From Indolivaga macrotermitis (GTDB lineage: Bacteria > Bacteroidota > Bacteroidia > Bacteroidales > Dysgonomonadaceae), in contig NZ_FQUC01000005.1 in assembly GCF_900128985.1 (NCBI RefSeq), positions 124,001 through 188,000 of the forward strand: a stretch of 64,000 bases of DNA, read 5' to 3'. The notes beneath the pieces were generated by a model. It was not told the origin of the DNA. It saw only the letters and a list, made by a program, of their open reading frames with translations, and made no database searches. This document shows, in pieces, positions 16,925 to 24,687 of the stretch (position 1 is the first letter of the stretch; every line of letters begins with the position of its first letter). Position numbers and translations under genes: made by a program.

Positions 16925-17195
16925 GCAAAAAGAGATTAAACCTGTAAACAAGCTTAATCTCTTTCGTATAAAGAAGAGCCGTACCGATGGAATATGACGA
17001 AACTCCGTAAAACAGGATTTGAGTGCCCCGCCCCCTTTGTAATTCACTGCGCATAAAGCAACCCCGAAGGGTGTGACCCGCCATTAGAAACGGTGAGCTT
17101 GTCTCGGAATTTGTTATTAATTGATGAGTTTCCCAATCGACCGATACGACCCCGTATTTTTGCAGGAGGCTCTCCTCCCCGTTTGGTCTTATTTC
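16925..17195 (-). ncRNA. Candidate novel structured small RNA, copy 1 (about 270 nt)
   Basis: A minus-strand RNA gene deduced from sequence alone. It has a promoter (17202-17232), a 5' hairpin (17165-17178, stem GGAGG/CCTCC, loop AGAG in the RNA), and a 9-bp long-range stem pairing 17140-17148 with 16980-16988. A 7-bp stem pairs 17126-17132 with 16999-17005. A UUCG tetraloop hairpin (ACCC-UUCG-GGGU) lies near 17061-17072, and the terminator is at 16929-16964. A second copy at 17623-17889 is about 80% identical over about 190 bp, and its substitutions preserve the stems. G-U pairs occur only if the minus strand is the RNA. No open frame is conserved between copies. I do not recognise an Rfam family. 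End points are estimates. Confidence 0.7.
16929..16964 (-). terminator. Intrinsic terminator of RNA copy 1
   Basis: An 11-bp perfect stem AAAGAGATTAA / TTAATCTCTTT with a 14-base loop. On the minus strand it continues into UUUUUGCUUU. Confidence 0.75.
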
Positions 17196-17201
17196 TTAGT
17201 T

Positions 17202-17232
17202 CAAAATTAGATTATAGAAATGAAAAAAGCAA
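17202..17232 (-). promoter_or_regulatory. Promoter of RNA copy 1 (TTG-N20-TAATTTTG)
   Basis: On the minus strand TTG at 17232-17230 is followed after 20 bases by TAATTTTG at 17209-17202, a full match to the Bacteroidetes -33/-7 consensus. The distance from the -7 box to the 5' hairpin (24 bases) is identical in copy 2. Confidence 0.65.
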
Positions 17233-17271
17233 GATTTAAAGCCATATTTTACTTTCCATGGATTAAAATTT

Positions 17272-17526
17272 CTAAAATACGATCTCCAACCGATCAAAAC
17301 GATAGATTTTATTCTTCCTCTCTTCGTCCTTATATACAATTATCCAGTAAATTTCTTTTTGTCTCAGATACTGTTCGTCCACATCGTACCGTTTGAGGAT
17401 CATGTAATCGTCACAAACCTTGCTCCAACCATATTTTTGTATATTATCCTGATCTATAAAGAATACGGAAACCTTACTGTTTTTAATATCCTTATCAAAA
17501 TAGTATTGGCAGCGGTCGATTTTAAG
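17272..17526 (-). pseudogene. Remnant of a Bacteroidetes small-protein gene between the two RNA copies
   Basis: An 84-codon open stretch with no start codon near its beginning and an in-frame TAA just upstream (17527-17529). A further in-frame stop lies beyond that after ten codons. The reading has protein-like composition, for example KVSVFFIDQDNIQKYGW, DYMILKRYDVDEQYL and EIYWIIVYKDEERK, ending FDRLEIVF. The W/I-RYD-L pattern recalls the C-terminus of small exported Bacteroidetes proteins, but I cannot name the family. The 5' half is missing, and the break lies near the 3' end of RNA copy 2. This suggests that duplication or insertion of the RNA element destroyed the gene. Confidence 0.5.
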
Positions 17527-17622
17527 TTAGTCGTTGTTAGTCAGTTCAATATAATGTTGTTATAAATATACCTGAATGTTGCCGTAGATATATAAATAAA
17601 AATGAATAGAAAAAAAGCGGAC

Positions 17623-17889
17623 AAAAAAAAGCAGACTATATCAAATAATATAATCTGCTTTTCTATAAAAATCGTACTGAAAGATAAAGACGAAACTCCG
17701 TGTAACAGGATTTGAGTGCTCCGCCCCTTTGTAATTCACTTGTGCCCTGAAGCATCCCCGGAGGGTGTGACCCGCCATTGGAAACGGTAAGCTTGTCTCG
17801 GAATTTATCTATTCATTGATGAGTTTCCTAATCGACCAGTACGACCTATATCTTTAATGGAGACTCTTCTCCTCGATTTCCTTAACTTG
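17623..17889 (-). ncRNA. Candidate novel structured small RNA, copy 2 (about 267 nt)
   Basis: Second copy of the element at 16925-17195. The 5' hairpin is at 17859-17872 (GGAGA/UCUCC, same AGAG loop; the closing pair changed G-C to A-U). The long-range stem is 17836-17843 with 17673-17680 (one pair changed from C-G to U-A and one from U-G to C-G relative to copy 1). GAAACUC/GAGUUUC pairing is kept (17821-17827 with 17692-17698). The tetraloop is UCCG in place of UUCG, both UNCG. The central sequence GGCGGGUCACACCCU and the AAUUACAAAGGGG block are conserved. Promoter at 17896-17926, terminator at 17627-17662. It lies 113 bp downstream of the FeoB-associated small gene on the same strand. Confidence 0.7.
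17627..17662 (-). terminator. Intrinsic terminator of RNA copy 2
   Basis: A 15-bp stem beginning AAAAGCAGA / TCTGCTTTT with one position that is C-A on the plus strand but G-U on the minus strand. It is followed on the minus strand by a run of U. The wobble pair supports minus-strand transcription. Confidence 0.85.
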
Positions 17890-17895
17890 TATAGT

Positions 17896-17926
17896 CAAAT
17901 ATATAGCTTGAATTTGAAATATCCAA
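17896..17926 (-). promoter_or_regulatory. Promoter of RNA copy 2 (TTTG-N19-TATATTTG)
   Basis: On the minus strand TTTG at 17926-17923, 19 bases, then TATATTTG at 17903-17896. Full match to the Bacteroidetes consensus and the same placement relative to the RNA as in copy 1. Confidence 0.7.
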
Positions 17927-18001
17927 ATATTTTCGAGGAAAAAATTTCCCCCATATAGTCCCCCAATATTTATTTATCTAATTTACAAGTATTTAAAATC
18001 A

Positions 18002-18154
18002 TCACTTCGTTTTCTCGGTTACATGACAATGACAGCTTGAGCATCCGCAGGCTGTTTTGCCCTTGTTCTTCCCAAAGAAAAAAGAATATACTTTATACCC
18101 GATCCATCCTAAAACACATAGACCAATAACGGCAACTATTATTTCCTGTACCAT
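18002..18154 (-). CDS. FeoB-associated Cys-rich membrane protein
   Basis: A 50-residue protein starting at the ATG complementary to 18152-18154. One transmembrane helix (about residues 4-20, IIVAVIGLCVLGWIGYKV) is followed by a basic linker (FFFGKNKGK) and the cysteine cluster CGCSSCHCH (residues 36-44). This is the layout of the FeoB-associated Cys-rich membrane protein family, small partners encoded directly next to feoB. It lies 66 bp downstream of the FeoAB stop on the same strand and is almost certainly co-transcribed. It probably binds iron or a metallo-cofactor at the inner membrane. The role is inferred from family and position. Confidence 0.85.
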   Translation of the reverse strand: MVQEIIVAVIGLCVLGWIGYKVYSFFFGKNKGKTACGCSSCHCHVTEKTK

Positions 18155-18220
18155 AACTTTACTATATAAACAGTTACAAATTCATTAACAATAAGACAGG
18201 CTGTTTCGTTCAGTATTCCG

Positions 18221-20698
18221 TCAGAGCAACAAACTTCCTATCTGGAATACAAGGAATGACAAAACCCATGCCAAAATTGAAGTATATGCAATACTGAACA
18301 TTCCCCATTTCCATGAGCCCGATTCTTCTTTGATCGCAGCAATCGTTGCCACGCAAGGGAAATATATCAGTACAAACAGTAATAAACTGGCTACAACGAG
18401 TGGTGTAAACGTAGGTGCGCCACTGGCATCGGTACTTGCCAACAGGCGGTCTTGCAACGAACCTTCGTCTTCGTCGGCATTACCTGTATAAAGAACACCG
18501 AGTGTACTTACCACTACTTCTTTGGCTGCACTGCCTGTCAGCAGAGCAACGCTTATACGCCAGTCGAATCCTAAAGGACGCATCACCGGTTCGATAAACT
18601 TACCGATACGCCCGATATAAGAGCTCTCGGTATGGTCTATATTTTTCAGTGATTCTATTTCGGCTATCTGCTCATCTTTTTGCACTTCCGATATACTGTT
18701 CGATTCGAACTGTTGTTCTACCTGTGCAATACGGGCATCGAGGCTTTCGACTGTATTTTCGTTTTGCGGAAAATATCCCAGAAACCAGATGGCAATAGAA
18801 GCTATAAGGATAATACCCCCCATCTTGCGAAGGTACTGGCGCGATTTATCCCACATATGGATAAGTACCGATTTCACTGTCGGCATACGGTAAGGAGGCA
18901 ATTCCATAACAAATGGAGCGTCTTCTCCTGCAAACAGGTATCGTTTGAATATCCGTGCCGAGATTACCGCCAATAATATACCTGTAGCATACAATCCGAA
19001 CAGGACCAGTCCGGCATATGATTTGAAAAATACTCCTGCAAATAACAGATATACCGGAAGGCGCGCGCTACACGACATAAACGGATTTACCAGCATGGTT
19101 ATCATACGGCTGTTGCGGCTCTCTATCGTACGGGTTGCCAGTATAGCAGGTACATTACAGCCGAATCCCATAATGAGAGGGATAAACGACTTGCCATGCA
19201 AGCCCATCTTATGCATGATCTTGTCCATAATGAAGGCTGCCCGTGCCATGTATCCCGAATCTTCCATAAAGGATATAAAGGCGTACAGGATAACGATATT
19301 GGGTAAGAATACGATAACGCCCCCTACTCCTCCGATAATACCATCTACAATGAGATCTTTGAGCATACCGTCGGGCATATATACGGATATAAATCCTCCG
19401 ATCCATTCCACACCTGCTTCGATCCATTCCATAGGATACCCTCCGAGGCGGAATGTACATTCGAACATGATCCACATGAATATGAAAAATAGCGGAAAAC
19501 CGAGGTATTTATTCGTTACCACAGCATCTATAATACGTGTAGTATCCGACTCTTTCAGTTTTTCTTTATATGTCTCTTTCAGTCCTCCTGCAACAAAACC
19601 GTAACGGGCGTTGGTTATTGCCGATTCGGTATCTTCGTTCAGGGTACTTTCTATATTTTTTACTTCGTGAGCCGTAATACTCAGAATCTCATCCGCCAGC
19701 TTGTAGTTTTCGGTCACGAAGGCTGTTACATCCCTGTCTTTCTCCAATAGTTTGATAGACAGGTAACGTGTGGGGAATATATCCTGCCGGTTGCCTTCTT
19801 TGTCGACAGCTATATTCAGGCGGCTGATAGAGTTCTCTATCGTATTGCCATAATATATCTTGATGTGCCGCACTATCGGCTCGCGATCTTCATGAATACG
19901 GATAACGGCATCGAACAGGTCTTTGATACCCATTCCCGAACGGCAAACGGTAGGGATGATAGGTATACCGAGCGACCGAGCCAGTTTTTCGTGGTCAAAC
20001 TCACTGCCGCTGGCCTGTAGCTCGTCATACATATTGAGGTCGATAACCATCGGTACACTCATGTCGATAAGCTCGGTTGTAAGGTACAGGTTACGCTCAA
20101 GGTTGGATGCCGCAACGACATTGATCACCACATCGGGCTTTTCTTCTACCAGATACCGGCGCACATACAACTCCTCAGGGGTATATGCCGATATAGAATA
20201 GGTTCCGGGCAAGTCGATTATCTTGATCTGATAATCGCCGTGCTTGAATTTACCCTCTTTCGAGTCGACTGTTACTCCACCATAGTTTCCGACATGCTCA
20301 TGGCCGCCCGAAGCTATATTGAAAAGCGAAGTTTTTCCTGCATTAGGATTACCGACCAACGCAACGGTTATTTTTTTTGTATTGCCGGGTTCTTTCTTAT
20401 GAAAAGAATCGTCGTCCCCGTAACTCTTTTCGAAGGAAAATTCTTCTTCGTGGGTCTTTTTTTTCTGTAAATCTTTGGGATAGATTACTTCTATGAGGTG
20501 AGCTTCGCTGCGCCGCAACGAAACTTCGTAATCCATTATTTTATATTTGATAGGGTCTTTAAGAGGGGCGTTAAGTATTACTTTAATCACCTTGCCTTTG
20601 ATAAATCCCATCTCGAGGATTCTTTTTCTGAAAGCACCACTGCCATTGACTTTGACTATAACACCCAGTTCGCCGGTCTTTAAGTCTGATAATAACAT
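18221..20698 (-). CDS. feoB: Fused FeoA-FeoB ferrous iron transporter
   Basis: An 825-residue inner-membrane Fe2+ transporter with an N-terminal FeoA (SH3-like) domain at about residues 1-75 (LKTGELGVIVKVNGSG, RILEMGFIKG). A charged linker (76-105) joins it to FeoB. The G domain shows G1 GNPNAGKTS (116-124), G2 GVTV (141-144), G3 DLPG (162-165) and G4 NMYD (222-225). The helical membrane part carries the two Gate motifs (GCNVPAILATRTIE; SCSARLPVYLLFAGVFF). A soluble insertion near residues 640-690 (ESLDARIAQVEQQFE) looks coiled-coil. FeoA-FeoB fusion is usual in Bacteroidetes. The small Cys-rich partner follows at 18002. No clear Fur box is visible upstream (20699-20760). Confidence 0.95.
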   Translation of the reverse strand: MLLSDLKTGELGVIVKVNGSGAFRKRILEMGFIKGKVIKVILNAPLKDPIKYKIMDYEVSLRRSEAHLIEVIYPKDLQKKKTHEEEFSFEKSYGDDDSFHKKEPGNTKKITVALVGNPNAGKTSLFNIASGGHEHVGNYGGVTVDSKEGKFKHGDYQIKIIDLPGTYSISAYTPEELYVRRYLVEEKPDVVINVVAASNLERNLYLTTELIDMSVPMVIDLNMYDELQASGSEFDHEKLARSLGIPIIPTVCRSGMGIKDLFDAVIRIHEDREPIVRHIKIYYGNTIENSISRLNIAVDKEGNRQDIFPTRYLSIKLLEKDRDVTAFVTENYKLADEILSITAHEVKNIESTLNEDTESAITNARYGFVAGGLKETYKEKLKESDTTRIIDAVVTNKYLGFPLFFIFMWIMFECTFRLGGYPMEWIEAGVEWIGGFISVYMPDGMLKDLIVDGIIGGVGGVIVFLPNIVILYAFISFMEDSGYMARAAFIMDKIMHKMGLHGKSFIPLIMGFGCNVPAILATRTIESRNSRMITMLVNPFMSCSARLPVYLLFAGVFFKSYAGLVLFGLYATGILLAVISARIFKRYLFAGEDAPFVMELPPYRMPTVKSVLIHMWDKSRQYLRKMGGIILIASIAIWFLGYFPQNENTVESLDARIAQVEQQFESNSISEVQKDEQIAEIESLKNIDHTESSYIGRIGKFIEPVMRPLGFDWRISVALLTGSAAKEVVVSTLGVLYTGNADEDEGSLQDRLLASTDASGAPTFTPLVVASLLLFVLIYFPCVATIAAIKEESGSWKWGMFSIAYTSILAWVLSFLVFQIGSLLL

Positions 20699-20870
20699 AT
20701 TTCTACTATCGGATTCAGATCCGAAACGCCTCTTTGCCGAAGGTCTCAGAACTTATTTGTTTGTTACTACTCTATGAAATACAAAGATGCTTATTTTTGA
20801 CGAGAATAGCACCTTTATTTAGAATTATTTTAAATTATTATACTGATAATACGCATCGGATAATACAACC

Positions 20871-21938
20871 TTACGCAGTATCTTCGAGCTTGTCCCTTAC
20901 TTTATTGTGATGAAGAATCCAGCCGCCGATAGCTCCGAAAACGCAACCTAACATTATATCGAAAAAACGGATGTAGATAGATTGTTCGGCACTTTGCCCT
21001 GCATGCGCTCCTTCGGCAAGGAAGATAGTGAGTGCCGTAATGAAAATAACGGCTACGCCATATTGTCTTACTACCAGAACTTCTACAATAAACTGTAATA
21101 ATATGATACTGATACAAATAGCCAGTCCCGGCATATCCAATCCGAGTAAGAACCAGGCAAATCCGGCTCCGATAAATGTACCTACCACACGGTTGATTCC
21201 CCTCTCCCATATATGACGGCGTGTAGCGCCCTGCATCACAGCTGCACACGATACGGGAACCCAGTAAGGATTTTCCAGTTTCAGTATCGTTGCCAGCATC
21301 AACGACCCACCGACAAACAAAGCCAATATCAGAGACTCTCCCACATCGATACGTTTTGCTTTCTCAAAAACAATGGTTTCGTCCGACATCGTATAGTTTT
21401 TCATTGTCAACAAACTGTACACCATAGCAAGCATACAGGTCGATATAGTACCAAGGGTCACAACACCTACCCGTTCGGGGATAGTAGCCATATCGAATTT
21501 CTGGCAGATAGCTAAAGCAGCGATCAAAATAAAGAAAAAATTACCGGGAGCCTTGAACCTGAAATACCGTATAACCAGATTGAGCAGAAATACATAAGCC
21601 GCAAAAAAAACAGGAGCCAGCCAGATATTAAAAGATGCGACAGACCCGATAAAATAAGAAAGGATAAATACAAATGAGCATATCATCAGGTTGATCATCC
21701 TTTGGGCTACAGCCGTAAACGAGAGATAAAGAATAAGTAAGCCCGATGTACTGGCCAGTATGCTATTGGGTAAACTATCCAGCGCATAACCCAAGAGTAA
21801 CGGTATCCCGACCGAAGCTCCGGCGAGTATAGGAATATGCCAATGCCTCTCCGATTCACGGAAAGCGAATACCGACAAAATGTCTTTTCTGATGTTCTTT
21901 CTTATTTTCAACTCCGTAGATTTTTTTTCAGGGTGCAA
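20871..21938 (-). CDS. FUSC-like (aromatic acid exporter/YccS-type) membrane protein
   Basis: A 355-residue membrane protein with two bundles of about five to six helices separated by a short hydrophilic loop (residues about 178-200, KNYTMSDETIVFEKAKRIDVG). The second half has ENPYWVPVSCAAVMQGATRRHIWERGINRVVGTFIGAGFAWFLL. The PYWVP...R...R..GT.IG pattern is the signature of the fusaric acid resistance protein-like (FUSC) superfamily. It probably exports a small organic acid or stress metabolite; the substrate is unknown. It lies 19 bp after the DnaC-like gene on the same strand and may be read through from it. Confidence 0.8.
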   Translation of the reverse strand: MHPEKKSTELKIRKNIRKDILSVFAFRESERHWHIPILAGASVGIPLLLGYALDSLPNSILASTSGLLILYLSFTAVAQRMINLMICSFVFILSYFIGSVASFNIWLAPVFFAAYVFLLNLVIRYFRFKAPGNFFFILIAALAICQKFDMATIPERVGVVTLGTISTCMLAMVYSLLTMKNYTMSDETIVFEKAKRIDVGESLILALFVGGSLMLATILKLENPYWVPVSCAAVMQGATRRHIWERGINRVVGTFIGAGFAWFLLGLDMPGLAICISIILLQFIVEVLVVRQYGVAVIFITALTIFLAEGAHAGQSAEQSIYIRFFDIMLGCVFGAIGGWILHHNKVRDKLEDTA

Positions 21939-21957
21939 AGGTACTAAAATATACCGT

Positions 21958-22572
21958 TCATTGCCTCAAACTTTCGCCCCGAAACAGTATACGGGTTGTA
22001 CAAGATTTAATCCTGTCGAGTACCCTGTCTCCGTATTGCCGGCTGATTTGCTCGACTGTAAGATTTGACGAAACGACGACGAGTTTGCCTTGTTTTTCGG
22101 CAGCATCCATTATTTCGGCAAAAGCAAGACGACGTTCGCCATAATTAACTATCATTTCTTCGGTTCCGATATCGTCGAGACAGAGTATATTTTTCGCCAA
22201 AACTTCATCCAGCTTACTATTCATCCTGCAAACATCATAAACACCGGCTACTTTACCCATATAGGATAAAAGAACCGCAGGGATAACATAGCGTGTAATC
22301 AGGCTTTTACCCCGTCCGCAGTTACCATAGAGAAAAAGCCCTTTGCCCTTATTATCGCTGAGCCAATCTGCCACTTTTTCGTATTCGGGCAGCCATTGGA
22401 GCTGTTCTCCGGTGAGTGACAAAAAATATCCGAGATACTGTTTCAATACATTCCGGGCATCCTCTATCCGGAAGTGAAACCGCTCGGCCGGTAATGGCAT
22501 TTTATGCAGACGCATCTGTGAGGTCAGCTGTTCAAAACTGGCAATATGTTGTACTGTTGGCATAGTTTGCAT
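21958..22572 (-). CDS. DnaC/IstB-like AAA+ ATPase
   Basis: A 204-residue P-loop protein. Walker A is GNCGRGKS (near residue 103), Walker B is ILCLDDIGTE (near 150), and sensor-1-like VVVSSNLT follows. The C-terminus has YGDRVLDRIKSCTTRILFRGESLR, the arginine-finger/box VII region typical of DnaC-type helicase loaders. The N-terminal 60 residues would be the partner-binding segment. Its start lies inside the end of the DUF4373 gene (41 bp overlap), so the two are translationally linked. Together they resemble a phage-type replication-initiation pair (DnaD-like plus DnaC-like). A role in helicase loading is inferred. Confidence 0.8.
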   Translation of the reverse strand: MQTMPTVQHIASFEQLTSQMRLHKMPLPAERFHFRIEDARNVLKQYLGYFLSLTGEQLQWLPEYEKVADWLSDNKGKGLFLYGNCGRGKSLITRYVIPAVLLSYMGKVAGVYDVCRMNSKLDEVLAKNILCLDDIGTEEMIVNYGERRLAFAEIMDAAEKQGKLVVVSSNLTVEQISRQYGDRVLDRIKSCTTRILFRGESLRQ

Positions 22573-23332
22573 AATTATGTTTCGGTTTATTCTTCGGTTC
22601 CATCTGTATCCGCAGCCAGTTGGTGAAATGTCTTTTTGCGTTTCTTAAAGAGACATTCGCCGCCCCTTCGTTCTGTAACTTTACAAAAAACAGTTTGAGG
22701 TACCGTATCAAAGCATCTTTATTCTCTATCTTTTTATTAAAAATCAGACTATCAGTGTAGTACGAATCGTTTAACAACGTATTCATTGTCTCTAAGAGTA
22801 CTTCCGATACAACATAATTTGTATTATCCACTTCAACAGATGCCGTGAGGCAGCCGCTTGTTTTAGTATCCTTTACTTTACTCTTGTTTACTTTAGTTTC
22901 TTTTACTTTACTTTGTGTATTACGGGAGTCATTAACCGGGTTATTGACGGAAGAAACGAGGTAAATGTCGTTCAAAACCACTTCTTTCCGTTTCTGGGTA
23001 GCAGCTATATATCGTGCCTGAATCGCTTCTGATGTGAGAATGCGATGTCTCACATACATCTTTTCGTCAAAGAAGCCCACTTCTACCGCCTTCTTTATTA
23101 CCAGTGTTACCGTATCTTCGTTTATCCCTAAAGTATCAGCCACACAAAATGCCAGATCGTCATCCCATGTGATATAATATCCCTTGTCCCTGTATATCTG
23201 ACAGAGCAGCCCGATAAGTATCGAATACGAATCGGAGCCATACGTTTTAGCTATCTTCCGCACCTTTATATCCTGAAAAATATCTACATCGAGAGGGAAG
23301 TAATCGAGTCCGCTTTTAAGAGGTCGTGCCAT
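22532..23332 (-). CDS. DUF4373 (Lin1244/Lin1753-like) DNA-replication-type protein
   Basis: A 266-residue protein. The N-terminal domain (residues 1-100, MARPLKSGLDYFPLDVDIFQ, then VRKIAKTYGSDSYSILIGLL, DKGYYITWDDDLAFCVAD and GFFDEKMYVRHRILTSEAIQARY) is the DUF4373 winged-helix domain found in phage and chromosomal replisome-organiser (DnaD-like) proteins. A low-complexity linker rich in K, V and S follows. The C-terminal part (about 170-255, FNKKIENKDALIRYLKLFFVKLQNEGAANVSLRNAKRHFTNWLRI) resembles a DnaD-type C-terminal helix bundle. It likely binds DNA and recruits the DnaC-like ATPase encoded in the overlapping next gene. No integrase or phage structural gene is nearby. Confidence 0.75.
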   Translation of the reverse strand: MARPLKSGLDYFPLDVDIFQDIKVRKIAKTYGSDSYSILIGLLCQIYRDKGYYITWDDDLAFCVADTLGINEDTVTLVIKKAVEVGFFDEKMYVRHRILTSEAIQARYIAATQKRKEVVLNDIYLVSSVNNPVNDSRNTQSKVKETKVNKSKVKDTKTSGCLTASVEVDNTNYVVSEVLLETMNTLLNDSYYTDSLIFNKKIENKDALIRYLKLFFVKLQNEGAANVSLRNAKRHFTNWLRIQMEPKNKPKHNYANYANSTTYCQF

Positions 23333-23586
23333 ATTATAAAGTTTTCAGTGTTAATTTTTAAGTTTTTTTAGGTATTTATGAAACTTTTTTGTAAATTGAA
23401 ACGTTATTCAAATATAGGATATCAAAGTTGTAAAATTTAAGCTAAGTATTCGGGTCACAGGGGATTATAAATTTGTTCTGATATCATACTATTATAACCG
23501 TTTACTTATAGATAAAAAAGGAAAATCATAATGGAGCTTTTTTGACATCTTTATTTGAAAAGTAATTACCTTAATAGAAATACAGT

Positions 23587-24480
23587 ATGAAAAAAATACT
23601 GTTTTTAATACTAATAACAGCTTTCTTTTCGTGTGCCAAAGACGATTACAAAGGGGATAATGCATCCACTCCGATCATCCTGAAATTTGCCCCCGAAAAC
23701 GAAAAAGCATTCTCCGACAACGGCAACAACCTGTATGCCGTACAGATTTATGCGACTACCCTATCGTCGGACAATTATATACCATATGCTTACGGATTAT
23801 TCGATAACGAATCGGATATTAAGATTAGCCTGCCCGAAGATATAGAGTACAAAATAGAATCGACTATCGTAACCGATGGCAAAACGCTTATAAGACACGA
23901 CAGCCTCGCATATTACGAACCATTTATTTTGAACAACAATACTCCTGCCGAACTTACCAATAAGTTTACGGTAAGTAATCTGGTCTATTTCCCGAACTTA
24001 CAGGTGAGCAAAGCACAGCTGACAGCCGAAAAAGATTCTGTTTCGGACAGCAGGACATTCACTGCACCATCAGTCGACCGTTATTATGGCGAATTGGCAG
24101 AATTCGATCCCGAGATAAATACCACAGCCGAAATAAATATGGAACGTATGGTATTCGGGTTGCAGCTTACGATCAACAATATGACCCGTTCGGACGTAAC
24201 CCTGATACTGGAAGGCACGCCCGATTCGCTGGTTGTAAAAGGTGGACAAAGCTCTACGATAGACCGCATTTATACACTGCCTGATTTCAGACCGGGAAAA
24301 ACACTCGATCCTTTATCCATAAGGGTATACCACAAGGATTCTGATGTACAGGTCGAAGGTCAGGGCGAATTTTTCATTAAGAAACGCGCCCGCGATATTA
24401 TAACCCTTACCGTATCGAAAACCGACAAAACAAAAGCCGACTACAAGTACGAAATAGAACGGAAATCCGATTTCTACTAA
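23587..24480 (+). CDS. Surface lipoprotein of unknown function
   Basis: A 297-residue lipoprotein. The signal peptide MKKILFLILITAFFSC puts the lipidated Cys at 16. The following AKDD matches the lipoprotein export signal (K-D/E-D/E) that directs Bacteroidetes lipoproteins to the outer face of the cell. The mature region is strand-rich (IILKFAPENEKAF, NLYAVQIYATT, YKIESTIVTDGKTLI) with an Ig/fimbrillin-like impression. No family is assigned. It is the first of three plus-strand genes with exported or membrane products, though the 207 bp gap to the next suggests a separate promoter. Confidence 0.65.
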   Translation: MKKILFLILITAFFSCAKDDYKGDNASTPIILKFAPENEKAFSDNGNNLYAVQIYATTLSSDNYIPYAYGLFDNESDIKISLPEDIEYKIESTIVTDGKTLIRHDSLAYYEPFILNNNTPAELTNKFTVSNLVYFPNLQVSKAQLTAEKDSVSDSRTFTAPSVDRYYGELAEFDPEINTTAEINMERMVFGLQLTINNMTRSDVTLILEGTPDSLVVKGGQSSTIDRIYTLPDFRPGKTLDPLSIRVYHKDSDVQVEGQGEFFIKKRARDIITLTVSKTDKTKADYKYEIERKSDFY

Positions 24481-24636
24481 GCATTCTCTTGCTGTATATT
24501 TAATAAAATGAAATATACTTTTGCCTCGATTTATCAGACAGGTATAAACTGGTGTACAGGTGTACCTAAAGAAATATCCTGATCCGCACCCTACCTGTAA
24601 AAATTTCCGCTACTGCCTAATATCGATTATATTCTA

Positions 24637-24644
24637 TATATTTG
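24637..24644 (+). promoter_or_regulatory. Candidate -7 box (TATATTTG)
   Basis: TATATTTG, 44 bp before the ATG at 24688; matches TAnnTTTG. No clear -33 element. Confidence 0.35.
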
Positions 24645-24687
24645 CCGGAACAACATTTTTTCACTTTAAGATAAACACTCAACTCTA

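Noticed and set aside
16865-17084. Small open frames of 60-71 codons on the minus strand over RNA copy 1
   Set aside because: They are not conserved in copy 2 (indels shift the frame), while the RNA stems are conserved through compensatory changes.
21958-23332. Prophage or plasmid remnant suggested by the DnaC-like and DUF4373 genes
   Set aside because: No integrase, capsid, portal, terminase or mobilisation gene and no flanking repeats; base composition is like the neighbours.
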